From NCBI GenBank assembly GCA_020024285.1, contig JAHHTZ010000003.1:124001-188000 (forward strand): a DNA stretch of 64,000 nt. Reading direction: 5' to 3'. How positions within the stretch are numbered: position 1 is the stretch's first letter; each line of letters opens with the position of its first letter. The DNA comes from Oscillospiraceae bacterium (lineage in GTDB: Bacteria > Bacillota > Clostridia > Oscillospirales > Ruminococcaceae). Positions 32,566 through 40,033 of this stretch are shown here, one piece after another. The position numbers and the translations under genes are program-made. Below the pieces are notes generated by a model that saw nothing but the letters and a program-made list of their open reading frames with translations, was not told where the DNA came from and searched no databases.

Positions 32566-33546
32566 ATGATGCACGCATTAGAACAATTTTATTCGAATGA
32601 AAAAGCAAAGCAAACGCTCGTCAATTTTATAACTGACGGGCGTTTGCCTCATGCGCTCCTTTTGGAGGGAGAAGATGGGTGCGGCAAAACACACTTTGCG
32701 CGTTTGATTGCCGCCTGCGTCCTGTGCACAGACCGGGACAAGCCGTGCGGTTCGTGCCGCAGCTGCCGTCTTGTCCTTTCCGATACACATCCTGATGTGA
32801 TCCTTCATTCACCGGATGACGAGGACAAGCCCTACTCTGTTGCATCCCTGCGCGAGCTGATTTTATCGTGTTATGTCCTCCCAAACGACGGGGAGCGAAA
32901 GGTTTATCTTCTGAGGAACATCCACGAGATGAGCGAGCAGGCGCAGAACACGCTGCTCAAAATCATCGAGGAACCGCCCGACCATGTGCTCTTTGTGCTC
33001 ACCTGCCACAGCCGGGCGCAGATTCTGCCCACCATCCTGTCGCGTGTGCTCACGATTTCCCTTGCGCCCTGCCCTGTTGATGTGTGCGCGCAGGTGCTTC
33101 AGGAGCTCAGCCCCGATACCGATTGGGAGGAATGCCAGCGCATCGCCCGCCGGACCGACGGAAATGTGGGAAAGGGGCTCCGCCTTCTCAAGGACGAGCA
33201 TCTTTGTGCCATTTATCAAGCGGCACAGACGGGCGCACAGCTCCTGTGCGGTGCAGCAGAATACGATTTTCTGTGTCTTGTGCAGTCCTACAACAGAAAA
33301 CGGGATGATTTTCTCCTGTTTCTTGCAGAGCTTCGTCACACCTTTGTTTTATCCATCAAGGAAAAAAATGATCCAACAAAAGAAAAAAATCTTCCGGATT
33401 CCCTGCTCAATCGCATCTCCACGTTGCAGGCAATGAAGATTATTGATATAATAGATATGGTATCGGCGGAAGTGACCCAGAATGTCGGGGTTGCCCTGTC
33501 CGGTGCACATTTGTGTGGAGCGGTAAAGCAAGTGCTCCACGGGTAG
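32566..33546 (+). CDS. holB: DNA polymerase III delta' subunit
   Basis: A 326-residue AAA+ clamp-loader subunit. A Walker A-like loop GEDGCGKTHFA is near residues 35-45, then the zinc-binding cysteines CVLCTDRDKPCGSCRSC, and the sensor motif in LLKIIEEPPDHVLFVL. It helps load the sliding clamp in replication. Two ATGs (32566, 32569) are possible; neither has a clear ribosome site, which suggests coupling to darA 12 bases upstream. ricT follows after 70 bases. Confidence 0.94.
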   Translation: MMHALEQFYSNEKAKQTLVNFITDGRLPHALLLEGEDGCGKTHFARLIAACVLCTDRDKPCGSCRSCRLVLSDTHPDVILHSPDDEDKPYSVASLRELILSCYVLPNDGERKVYLLRNIHEMSEQAQNTLLKIIEEPPDHVLFVLTCHSRAQILPTILSRVLTISLAPCPVDVCAQVLQELSPDTDWEECQRIARRTDGNVGKGLRLLKDEHLCAIYQAAQTGAQLLCGAAEYDFLCLVQSYNRKRDDFLLFLAELRHTFVLSIKEKNDPTKEKNLPDSLLNRISTLQAMKIIDIIDMVSAEVTQNVGVALSGAHLCGAVKQVLHG

Positions 33547-33616
33547 CTGTGCTGCTCCCGATGTCAGCAGACAGCACCTGACAGTTCAGGATACATCGGA
33601 GAAATGGCGGTAAAAT

Positions 33617-34495
33617 ATGACCGAAGTAATTGGGGTACGATTTAAAAAGGTCGGAAAAATATATTATTTCTCTCCAAACGGAGAAGAAGTGCCCTTAGGA
33701 GAACATGTGATCGTGGAAACCGCGCGAGGCATTGAATGCGGCGAGGTTGCCATCACAAACCGGATGATCGACGACGATGCAGTGGTAAAGCCGCTCAAAA
33801 CCGTGATCCGTGTTGCAACCGAGGCGGATATGAAGGCCATTGCGGAAAATGCGGAAAAAGAGAAAAAGGCGTTCAAGCTCTGTGCCGAAAAAATCGAAAA
33901 GCACAAGCTCGATATGAAGCTCGTGGATGTAGAATATACATTTGATAACAACAAAATCCTCTTCTATTTCACCGCGGACGGACGCGTCGATTTTCGCGAT
34001 CTTGTAAAGGATCTGGCTTCTGTCTTTAAGACACGCATCGAGCTGCGTCAGATCGGCGTGCGTGACGAAGCAAAAATGCTGGGCGGACTTGGGATCTGCG
34101 GACGTCCCTTCTGCTGCTCTTCCTTCCTTGGGGAGTTTCAGCCTGTGTCCATCAAAATGGCGAAGGAGCAAAACCTTTCGCTTAATCCAACCAAGATTTC
34201 CGGCACATGCGGACGCCTGATGTGCTGCCTTAAATACGAACAGAACGCTTACGAAGAACTGATCCGCATTACACCGTGCGTCGGCTCTTATGTATCGACC
34301 AGCGAAGGAAAAGGCGTCGTGGTAGAAATCAGCCTTCTTACCGGGCTTGTGAAGGTCCGCCTCGACAAAGCGTCCGACGGCGCACCGATGGTATTTGACC
34401 GAAAGGCAGTAAAACTGATTCGGGAAGGTCGTCCACCGCGTGAAGAACGCGTTTCCAAAGAGGAAGAGCGGCAGCTTAAATCCTTGGAGCGATGA
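33617..34495 (+). CDS. ricT: RicT / PSP1-domain protein (YaaT)
   Basis: A 292-residue PSP1-family protein. The N-terminus MTEVIGVRFKKVGKIYYFSP and the conserved GLGICGRPFCCSSFLGEFQP and CGRLMCCLKYE segments supply the cysteines that hold iron-sulfur clusters in the B. subtilis RicAFT (YmcA-YlbF-YaaT) complex. That complex aids RNase Y-dependent RNA maturation and supports sporulation, competence and biofilm formation. The C-terminus is highly charged. The gene follows holB as in Bacillus. Confidence 0.95.
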   Translation: MTEVIGVRFKKVGKIYYFSPNGEEVPLGEHVIVETARGIECGEVAITNRMIDDDAVVKPLKTVIRVATEADMKAIAENAEKEKKAFKLCAEKIEKHKLDMKLVDVEYTFDNNKILFYFTADGRVDFRDLVKDLASVFKTRIELRQIGVRDEAKMLGGLGICGRPFCCSSFLGEFQPVSIKMAKEQNLSLNPTKISGTCGRLMCCLKYEQNAYEELIRITPCVGSYVSTSEGKGVVVEISLLTGLVKVRLDKASDGAPMVFDRKAVKLIREGRPPREERVSKEEERQLKSLER

Positions 34496-34514
34496 AGTTT
34501 TCACAGAGAAGTGG

Positions 34515-34542
34515 TTGATTTTTTTCTGATATATGGTAGAAT
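34515..34542 (+). promoter_or_regulatory. Promoter of ferredoxin gene
   Basis: TTGATT, 16 bases, TAGAAT, about 37 bases before the ferredoxin start. The gene therefore has its own transcript. Confidence 0.65.
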
Positions 34543-34578
34543 AAAGGTATCCTATATCTACAGGAGGTGTAATGAGTA

Positions 34579-34749
34579 ATGGCATATAAAATTAAATCCG
34601 ACTGCATCAGCTGCGGCGCTTGTGAAGCTGAGTGCCCAGTAGGCGCTATTTCCGCCGGTGCAGACAAATATGAAATCGATGCAAGCAAATGCATCAGCTG
34701 TGGTGCTTGTGCTGGCGTATGTCCAGTAGGCGCTCCTGAAGAAGAATAA
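34579..34749 (+). CDS. 2[4Fe-4S] ferredoxin (clostridial type)
   Basis: A 56-residue protein with two CxxCxxCxxxCP motifs: CISCGACEAECPVGA starting at residue 9 and CISCGACAGVCPVGA starting at residue 38. This is the classic low-potential electron carrier of anaerobes, for example with pyruvate:ferredoxin oxidoreductase. AGGAGG at 34562-34567 is 11 bases upstream; an out-of-frame ATG at 34572 opens a five-codon frame nearer to the ribosome site. Monocistronic, bounded by its own promoter and a very strong terminator, as expected for an abundant protein. Confidence 0.97.
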   Translation: MAYKIKSDCISCGACEAECPVGAISAGADKYEIDASKCISCGACAGVCPVGAPEEE

Positions 34750-34763
34750 TCTCATTCTTCCAT

Positions 34764-34803
34764 AAAGAACCGGGGTATCGTGCGATACCCCGGTTCTTTT
34801 TTT
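34764..34803 (+). terminator. Strong terminator after ferredoxin gene
   Basis: AAAGAACCGGGGTATCG pairs perfectly (17 bp) with its complement across a TG loop and is followed by TTTTTTT. Confidence 0.95.
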
Positions 34804-34808
34804 GCTTT

Positions 34809-35018
34809 TTATTTTCCTTTTTTCGTTACCTGACGTTCTGTTCCGTCCGGTTCCACGATCACCATGTTTTTCAGCTGGGATTCCAGATTTCCGCGGAACA
34901 TGGCAATATATTCCCTGCGCAGGGCTGCCTGTTCTTCCTTTTCCGCTGCGGTCAAGCCCTCCGGGGTGCGCGATTTTCTTGCTAATTCGTTGATTCGGTC
35001 TAATTTATGTGACTCCAT
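34809..35018 (-). CDS. UPF0291 (DUF896, YnzC-like) small protein
   Basis: A 69-residue, highly charged helical protein with the family opening LDRINELARKSRTPEGLT and ALRREYIAMFRGNLESQL. The family is widespread in Firmicutes; B. subtilis YnzC folds as a two-helix bundle of unknown function. It overlaps the upstream unknown gene by 14 bases and ends the prmA-rsmE operon. Confidence 0.9.
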   Translation of the reverse strand: MESHKLDRINELARKSRTPEGLTAAEKEEQAALRREYIAMFRGNLESQLKNMVIVEPDGTERQVTKKGK

Positions 35019-35589
35019 AGTCCTTTTTTCCTCCCAAGGTTCGTATTGTCTGGAGGAATTCCTTTAATCCCTCCCAAAGTGTGATCGGCTCGTACTGGTG
35101 GGCGATGCATCTGATCTCCCCCTCGATCCTTCCCTCTTCGGATTTTGAAAGCTCATAAACAATATTTACAAACAGCTCCGATTCCTCGAGTCCCGCCACC
35201 ATTTCCTCCACCTGCTCCTCCTGCGGCTGGTCGGTATAGATCAACAGATCCCTGCCTTCGTATTCAAAGCATTTGATGGTTGTTTGGCGCGGTGTTGCTC
35301 CGATCACGGTGGTCAAGGTATCCATATCGTTGCGGGGGACGAACTGAAAGCTCGCAATGGCGCGCAGATAAGCGCCTGCATACTGGATGGAAATATCGCG
35401 CGTCTGCTGGATTTTCTCTTTATCCACGCCGACCGACAGCTGCTCCACCACATGGTTGATGATCTGTACTTTTCGGGCTTCTCCGAAGCGTATGATTGCC
35501 CCAGCCGTCTGGATGCCCAGCTGAAAGAGCAAAATTGTTCCCAGCAAAAAGCAAAGATGGATACAAATCTGCTCAAACCGCTGCCTCAT
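35005..35589 (-). CDS. Membrane-anchored protein of unknown function (194 aa)
   Basis: I do not recognise this protein. One N-terminal membrane helix (about residues 8-34, ICIHLCFLLGTILLFQLG) is followed by an extracytoplasmic or amphipathic domain of 160 residues with many Glu, Arg and Thr, probably alpha/beta. ATG 35589 is chosen because AGGAGG is five bases upstream; the longer open frame begins inside the neighbouring gene. It lies 14 bases after the DD-carboxypeptidase gene and overlaps the UPF0291 gene by 14 bases, so it is probably co-translated with both. An envelope role is a guess from context. Confidence 0.7.
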   Translation of the reverse strand: MRQRFEQICIHLCFLLGTILLFQLGIQTAGAIIRFGEARKVQIINHVVEQLSVGVDKEKIQQTRDISIQYAGAYLRAIASFQFVPRNDMDTLTTVIGATPRQTTIKCFEYEGRDLLIYTDQPQEEQVEEMVAGLEESELFVNIVYELSKSEEGRIEGEIRCIAHQYEPITLWEGLKEFLQTIRTLGGKKDYGVT

Positions 35590-35603
35590 TGCTTCCTCCT
35601 GTT

Positions 35604-36377
35604 CTATGCCATCTGTTCGAGGTATTCCTCCAGGCACAAGCCGTTTTCCTTGATTGTCTTCGCGTGCTCTTTTCCTACATAACGATAATGCCACGATTCA
35701 TAGATGATTTGTGTCACATCCTGCTTATCCTTTGGATAGCGCAAAATAAATCCATAATCGGCTGCATGCTCCATGAGCCATTTTCCGGCAGGGGTCTTGC
35801 CAAAGCCCTCATCGAGCGACTGGTAGGATGGGGTCACGATATCTGCTGCCAATCCGGTGTGATGTTCACTCGTTCCCGGCACTGCAATGATGGTTGCTGT
35901 TTTAGCCACTGCATCCTCGTGGCTCATGCCTTGCGCCATAAAATCCTGAACCATCTCATTGAAGAGCGTTTTCTGACGTTCTATGCTGCGGTAAGCGGAA
36001 CAGATCATCAAATCGATGCCGTCCTCCTTTGCCGCCTCAATCATTTCCTTCATGCTCGGTGCTGCGCGCTTATCCATCACAAACTCGCCCTGAACCACTT
36101 CCGTTTCCACCTCAAAGTCGTCCGGCAGGGGATGATCCGGATTTGCCAGAAGGAGATTCCATTCGTCAAGGTCGATGTTCGGTTCCTGAGGCTCTTCTTT
36201 CTCCTCTTTCTCTTCTTGCGTTTCCTCTTTCTCCTGCTGTACTTGAGCATCCTTCTCCTCCTGAGCAGGGCTTTGAGGATCTGCTGAATTGGAAGACCCC
36301 ATTGCCTTGATGCCGACGAGGATCGCTCCAATGCAGAGAAGCAGCACAAACAGGGTCACAATCATCTTGCTGTCCAT
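35604..36377 (-). CDS. M15 family D-Ala-D-Ala carboxypeptidase (VanY-like), membrane anchored
   Basis: A 257-residue protein. An N-terminal membrane helix (about 5-26) and a very acidic Glu/Lys/Gln-rich linker (about 38-68) precede a VanY-type zinc peptidase domain. Metal and catalytic motifs are visible: SEHHTGLAADIVT and ESWHYRYVGKEHA. It trims the terminal D-Ala of cell-wall stem peptides. No vanS/vanR or resistance ligase genes are nearby, so this is wall housekeeping rather than a glycopeptide-resistance cassette. Confidence 0.92.
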   Translation of the reverse strand: MDSKMIVTLFVLLLCIGAILVGIKAMGSSNSADPQSPAQEEKDAQVQQEKEETQEEKEEKEEPQEPNIDLDEWNLLLANPDHPLPDDFEVETEVVQGEFVMDKRAAPSMKEMIEAAKEDGIDLMICSAYRSIERQKTLFNEMVQDFMAQGMSHEDAVAKTATIIAVPGTSEHHTGLAADIVTPSYQSLDEGFGKTPAGKWLMEHAADYGFILRYPKDKQDVTQIIYESWHYRYVGKEHAKTIKENGLCLEEYLEQMA

Positions 36378-36391
36378 TTTATCCCTCCTTC

Positions 36392-37117
36392 TTACTCCAT
36401 GTTTTTGGTCTGATACATGATGACAGACAAGGCTGCCATCGGTGCAGTTTCGCAGCGAAGAATCCGCTTTCCAAGGGAAATGCTTGCAATGTTTTTTGCC
36501 AGTGCAAGCTCAACCTCCTCCTGAGAAAATCCGCCCTCTGCCCCCACCATGATGGAGAGCGACGTTTTGCTTTTGGAAAGTTCCTCCCGAAAGGAGCTTG
36601 TACTGTTTTCGTAAAACAGGATCGCCTGTTCATCCTGTGCCATCGCTTCGATTGCTTCCCGATACTCCAGCATCGGGAGCACCTGCGGGATGATCCCGCG
36701 TCCGCACTGCTTTGCAGCTTCCAGGGCGATGCGGTTGTAGCGCTCCAGCTTTTTCTGCATCGATTTCTGGTCCGGTCTGGAAACGCAGCGGCTTGTCTGC
36801 ACCGGAACGATCTTGGAAACACCGAGCTCCACCGCTTTTTGGACGATCAGCTCCATCTTGTCCGACTTTGGCATCGCCTGATACAGCGTTACAAAAATAG
36901 AAGGCTCTGTTTGGGAAGGGCTCACACGCTGCACGGTCAGTTCGACCTGAGAAGCGCAAAGTGCTGCAATGACACAGTCGTAATCGCTGCCCTTGGTATC
37001 ACACACCGTCAAAGCATCCCCCACATTCATACGAAGGACCTTTGCAATGTGCTTGGCATCTTCACCTGTGATGATGCCCTTTGCGTCGTCGATGGTTTCT
37101 GTAAAAAAACGAGGCAT
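36392..37117 (-). CDS. rsmE: 16S rRNA (uracil1498-N3)-methyltransferase
   Basis: A 241-residue SPOUT-class methyltransferase with the trefoil-knot SAM motifs MVGAEGGFSQEEV and SLGKRILRCETAPMAAL. An N-terminal PUA-like part (about 1-70) binds rRNA. It modifies U1498 of 16S rRNA near the P site. It follows prmA by 15 bases, the pairing found in most Firmicutes. Confidence 0.96.
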   Translation of the reverse strand: MPRFFTETIDDAKGIITGEDAKHIAKVLRMNVGDALTVCDTKGSDYDCVIAALCASQVELTVQRVSPSQTEPSIFVTLYQAMPKSDKMELIVQKAVELGVSKIVPVQTSRCVSRPDQKSMQKKLERYNRIALEAAKQCGRGIIPQVLPMLEYREAIEAMAQDEQAILFYENSTSSFREELSKSKTSLSIMVGAEGGFSQEEVELALAKNIASISLGKRILRCETAPMAALSVIMYQTKNME

Positions 37118-37132
37118 ATCCCGTGCTCCTCC

Positions 37133-38083
37133 TTATTTTGCTTTGCAGGCAAGAGCCACCCAGCCGCCGTTTGCGCGCTCTTCGATGACCTCGATCCCCT
37201 GCTTTTCCATCGCAGCAAGCACATCCTCGCGGCGCTCGTCGATGATGCCGGATGCAATGAAAATTCCGTTTGGAGCAAGGTAGCGCGTCACATCATCGCA
37301 CAGACGGATGATGACATCCGCCACGATATTTGCAACGATCACCTGAAAGCTGCCTTCAACCTGAGAGGTCAAATCGCCGCGATGGAAGGAGATTCTCTCC
37401 TCCACATGGTTGAGTGCTGCATTTTCTCCGGCAACCTTTACTGCCACTTCATCGATGTCACAGCCGATGATTTTTTTCGCTCCCAAAAGTGCTGCTGTGA
37501 TCGCAAGGATGCCGCTTCCGCATCCAACATCGAGCACCGTATCCTCCGGGCTCAGATATTTTTCGAGCAGCTCCATGCATAGACTTGTGGTGTGGTGGGT
37601 CCCTGTTCCGAATGCCATACCGGGATTCAGGGTCAAAACCACCTCATTGTCCTGTGCGGTATATTCTTCCCACTGTGGGCGCACCACCAGATTTTTTCCG
37701 ATTTTCACAGTATGGTAGTATTTCTGCCACGCAGTAGACCAGTCCTCCTCGTCCACGCTTCCGGTTTCGAGGGTAAGGCGTCCATACTCCTGCTCCGTAT
37801 CCTGCTCACGCAGGGTATTGAGCAGGGACCGAACGGCGGTAAGCTCCTCCATGCCCTGTGCATTATCTGCCACATAGATTTTGACATTTGTTTCGCAGCC
37901 TTCCATCCTGTTCATCAGCTCTTCGTCGATATAATCCCAGTGCGGGGTGGTTTCCTTGAGAAAATTGTCAAAGTCCGCCGCATCCTCTACAACAAACCCC
38001 TTGATGCCGATGTTCATCAGTCCTGCTGTCAGCGGTTCGATTCCCTGTGTGGTGGTGTAAATTTTTACTTCGGTCCAGTTCAT
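37133..38083 (-). CDS. prmA: Ribosomal protein L11 methyltransferase
   Basis: A 316-residue SAM-dependent enzyme that methylates lysines of ribosomal protein L11. The N-terminal substrate-recognition part is about 1-130; the Rossmann core has VLDVGCGSGILAITAALLGA near residue 180 and NIVADVI as the catalytic-site motif. Full length for Firmicutes. First gene of the prmA-rsmE operon. The AT-rich upstream stretch (38084-38308) must hold its promoter, but no single site stands out. Confidence 0.96.
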   Translation of the reverse strand: MNWTEVKIYTTTQGIEPLTAGLMNIGIKGFVVEDAADFDNFLKETTPHWDYIDEELMNRMEGCETNVKIYVADNAQGMEELTAVRSLLNTLREQDTEQEYGRLTLETGSVDEEDWSTAWQKYYHTVKIGKNLVVRPQWEEYTAQDNEVVLTLNPGMAFGTGTHHTTSLCMELLEKYLSPEDTVLDVGCGSGILAITAALLGAKKIIGCDIDEVAVKVAGENAALNHVEERISFHRGDLTSQVEGSFQVIVANIVADVIIRLCDDVTRYLAPNGIFIASGIIDERREDVLAAMEKQGIEVIEERANGGWVALACKAK

Positions 38084-38265
38084 GAGGATTCTCCTTTTAT
38101 TTTGTAATATTTATCCTTTTTAATACATTTTGTTTGTAAGTATATTCCTATTTTTGTAATATTCTCTGTAAAATATACTCTTTATTGTATTTCATGTCGA
38201 ATCAAAGCCCTATTTTTTATAGGGCGATCTGCAAGACACAGCATGGTCATTATAACATGGAGCAG

Positions 38266-38304
38266 AATAAAAGAAAAGCGCCGCCGGATCAAACTGGCGG
38301 CGTC
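38266..38304 (-). terminator. Terminator after spoVM
   Basis: On the minus strand ACGCCGCC pairs with GGCGGCGC-type bases around AGTTTGATCC, followed by TTTTCTTTTATT, five bases after the spoVM stop. A second, weaker hairpin (GCCCTAT / ATAGGGC) follows near 38207-38225. Confidence 0.8.
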
Positions 38305-38308
38305 ATTG

Positions 38309-38398
38309 TTATGGGAGCGGTTCTTCCTTTTGGATTTTAAATACGAGCCGTAAAATCCCGGAAATGAAACGTGGGCTTTTTAATACAACGATTTTCAT
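38309..38398 (-). CDS. spoVM: Stage V sporulation protein M (SpoVM), 29 aa
   Basis: A 29-codon gene, MKIVVLKSPRFISGILRLVF followed by nine residues ending in PLP. It resembles B. subtilis SpoVM (26 aa), an amphipathic helix that recognises the convex forespore membrane and anchors SpoIVA and the spore coat. Conserved features are the N-terminal MK, Pro9, a Gly in the middle and basic residues on one helix face. AGGAGG lies seven bases before ATG 38398. Its place just downstream of rsgA-thiN is the same as in Bacillus (rsgA-rpe-thiN-spoVM), which strongly supports the call. Confidence 0.93.
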   Translation of the reverse strand: MKIVVLKSPRFISGILRLVFKIQKEEPLP

Positions 38399-38494
38399 GC
38401 TGATTCCTCCTGTACTGCATTTTAATACCAGTATACGAGAAAAAGGATTTTTTGGTTCATCCCAAAATCAAAACGGATCTTTTTGCAGCGCTCC

Positions 38495-39127
38495 CTATTC
38501 TTTTGTGCACATGATGATGAGGGTGCCTTCCCCCACTGAGATGTGTGCATCCTTCCCCGGTAAGAATTCATTGCTGACCCCCATCGGGATTCCGTTTGTG
38601 ACCACTGCATCGGTGAGCGTATATTTTAAGTTTTCAAGTGTTACACCGGTGCACCGATCGGTATGGGCGAATACAGACAGGATAAAGCGCTCCTGACAGG
38701 GAACGGTGAGGCTTTGTCCTGAGGTGATTGCCGTGATCCAGAGATTTTTTTCTACAAGGGAGGTCTGTGCACCGTGGCTCACTGCATATACGAGCGCCTG
38801 AATGTTTGCATAGCTGTGGTCCATGCGTCCGCCCATCATCCCCATCAGGACAAGCTCATCATAGCCTCTGCTCAATGCTTCTTTGATTGCAAGCATCGTG
38901 TCTGTATCGTCTTTTTCTTTTGGAAAGCGCAAAATTTCGCATTCCTTGGAAATATCCCCGCGGTAGGAGTCAAAATCTCCCATCGCCAGATGCGGGATGA
39001 TCCCCATGGATGTACAATGGGAGTATCCCCCATCCGCTGCAATGATAAAATCATCACTGTGGATCAGCTTGCGAGCATAACGCCAATCGCCCAGCTCTCC
39101 ACCGCCTAAAATAACACATCTTTTCAT
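38495..39127 (-). CDS. thiN: Thiamine diphosphokinase
   Basis: A 210-residue enzyme that converts thiamine to thiamine diphosphate using ATP. Motifs: AADGGYSHC, MGDFDSY, KDDTDTMLAIKEAL and GMMGGRMDH, all typical of the catalytic N-terminal domain; the C-terminal beta-sandwich includes GVTLENLKYTL. It abuts rsgA with no gap. In B. subtilis rpe lies between them; here it is absent. Confidence 0.95.
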   Translation of the reverse strand: MKRCVILGGGELGDWRYARKLIHSDDFIIAADGGYSHCTSMGIIPHLAMGDFDSYRGDISKECEILRFPKEKDDTDTMLAIKEALSRGYDELVLMGMMGGRMDHSYANIQALVYAVSHGAQTSLVEKNLWITAITSGQSLTVPCQERFILSVFAHTDRCTGVTLENLKYTLTDAVVTNGIPMGVSNEFLPGKDAHISVGEGTLIIMCTKE

Positions 39128-40018
39128 TTACTTCAATTCCCACTCTTTGATTTGTTTTGCCTGTTCGTAAAGCGACAAGTAGCTTTGATGCCGCTGCGCT
39201 GCGATCTCATTTTTCTGCAATGCCGCCAGCACGGCACAGCCCTTTTCCTTGGTATGAGAGCATCCTGTAAACTGACACTGACCGAGATACGGTTCGAATT
39301 CACGGAAGCAGTGCTGCAATTCCTCCTTGCGGATGATCTGGAATTTCTCAAGCTCCACGGCAGAAAATCCCGGTGTGTCCGCAACCCTCGCTCCGTTGTC
39401 GAGGGTGTAGATTTCCACATGGCGCGTGGTGTGACGCCCTCTGCCCAGCTTCTGGCTGATGTCTGCGGTATCGATGGAAAAGCGCTTGTCCAGCGCATTG
39501 AGAAGGCTTGATTTCCCCGCACCCGAATTGCCGCAGAATGCGCTGAATTTACCGCTCAAAAGCGCCTTGACTTCCTCCACGCCGTCCCCTGTCATACTGC
39601 ACACCACCGCAGTCGAAAATCCTGCCCTGCGGTAGATTTCTGCAAACGGTTTTGGATCTTTGAGATCTGCCTTTGTCACAACGATGACCGGCTCGATTTT
39701 CTGATATTCTGCAATCGCAATCAGCTTATCAAGCACCAGCGCATTGGGGGCAGGGTCTGCAATCGAAACCACAAGCACCAGCTGATCGAGATTTGCGAGC
39801 GGAGGGCGGATCAGGCTGTTTTTGCGCTCACGCAGCTCCACAACATAGCCTGTTCCCTCTCCGGTGCGTTCTACCGCGGCAAAATCGCCTACACAGGGCT
39901 TGATATTTTTATTTCGAAACGCTCCGCATGCGCGGCACTCAAGCACCTCCTGATCGGATGTCTGTACATAGTAAAATCCACCCAATGATTTGATGATCTG
40001 TCCTTTTACCTGCTCCAA
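39128..40018 (-). CDS. rsgA: Ribosome small subunit-dependent GTPase A
   Basis: A 296-residue circularly permuted GTPase that helps mature the 30S subunit. An N-terminal OB fold (about 1-65) precedes the permuted motifs: G4 VTKADL near 115, G1 GNSGAGKSS near 163, then the switch region RHTTRHVEI and G3 DTPGF. The C-terminal zinc domain contains CQFTGCSHTKEKGC. It is encoded between the kinase PrkC, which phosphorylates RsgA (CpgA) in B. subtilis, and thiN. Confidence 0.96.
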   Translation of the reverse strand: MEQVKGQIIKSLGGFYYVQTSDQEVLECRACGAFRNKNIKPCVGDFAAVERTGEGTGYVVELRERKNSLIRPPLANLDQLVLVVSIADPAPNALVLDKLIAIAEYQKIEPVIVVTKADLKDPKPFAEIYRRAGFSTAVVCSMTGDGVEEVKALLSGKFSAFCGNSGAGKSSLLNALDKRFSIDTADISQKLGRGRHTTRHVEIYTLDNGARVADTPGFSAVELEKFQIIRKEELQHCFREFEPYLGQCQFTGCSHTKEKGCAVLAALQKNEIAAQRHQSYLSLYEQAKQIKEWELK

Positions 40019-40033
40019 ATCGCTCGCCTTTCT

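Noticed and set aside
35604..36377. VanY-like gene as part of a vancomycin-resistance cluster
   Set aside because: No D-Ala-D-Lac or D-Ala-D-Ser ligase, VanH/VanT, VanX or VanRS genes are near; the neighbours are housekeeping.
38364..38696. A 110-codon plus-strand frame across the spoVM-thiN gap
   Set aside because: It lies antisense to spoVM and thiN, which are supported by motifs, ribosome sites and conserved order.
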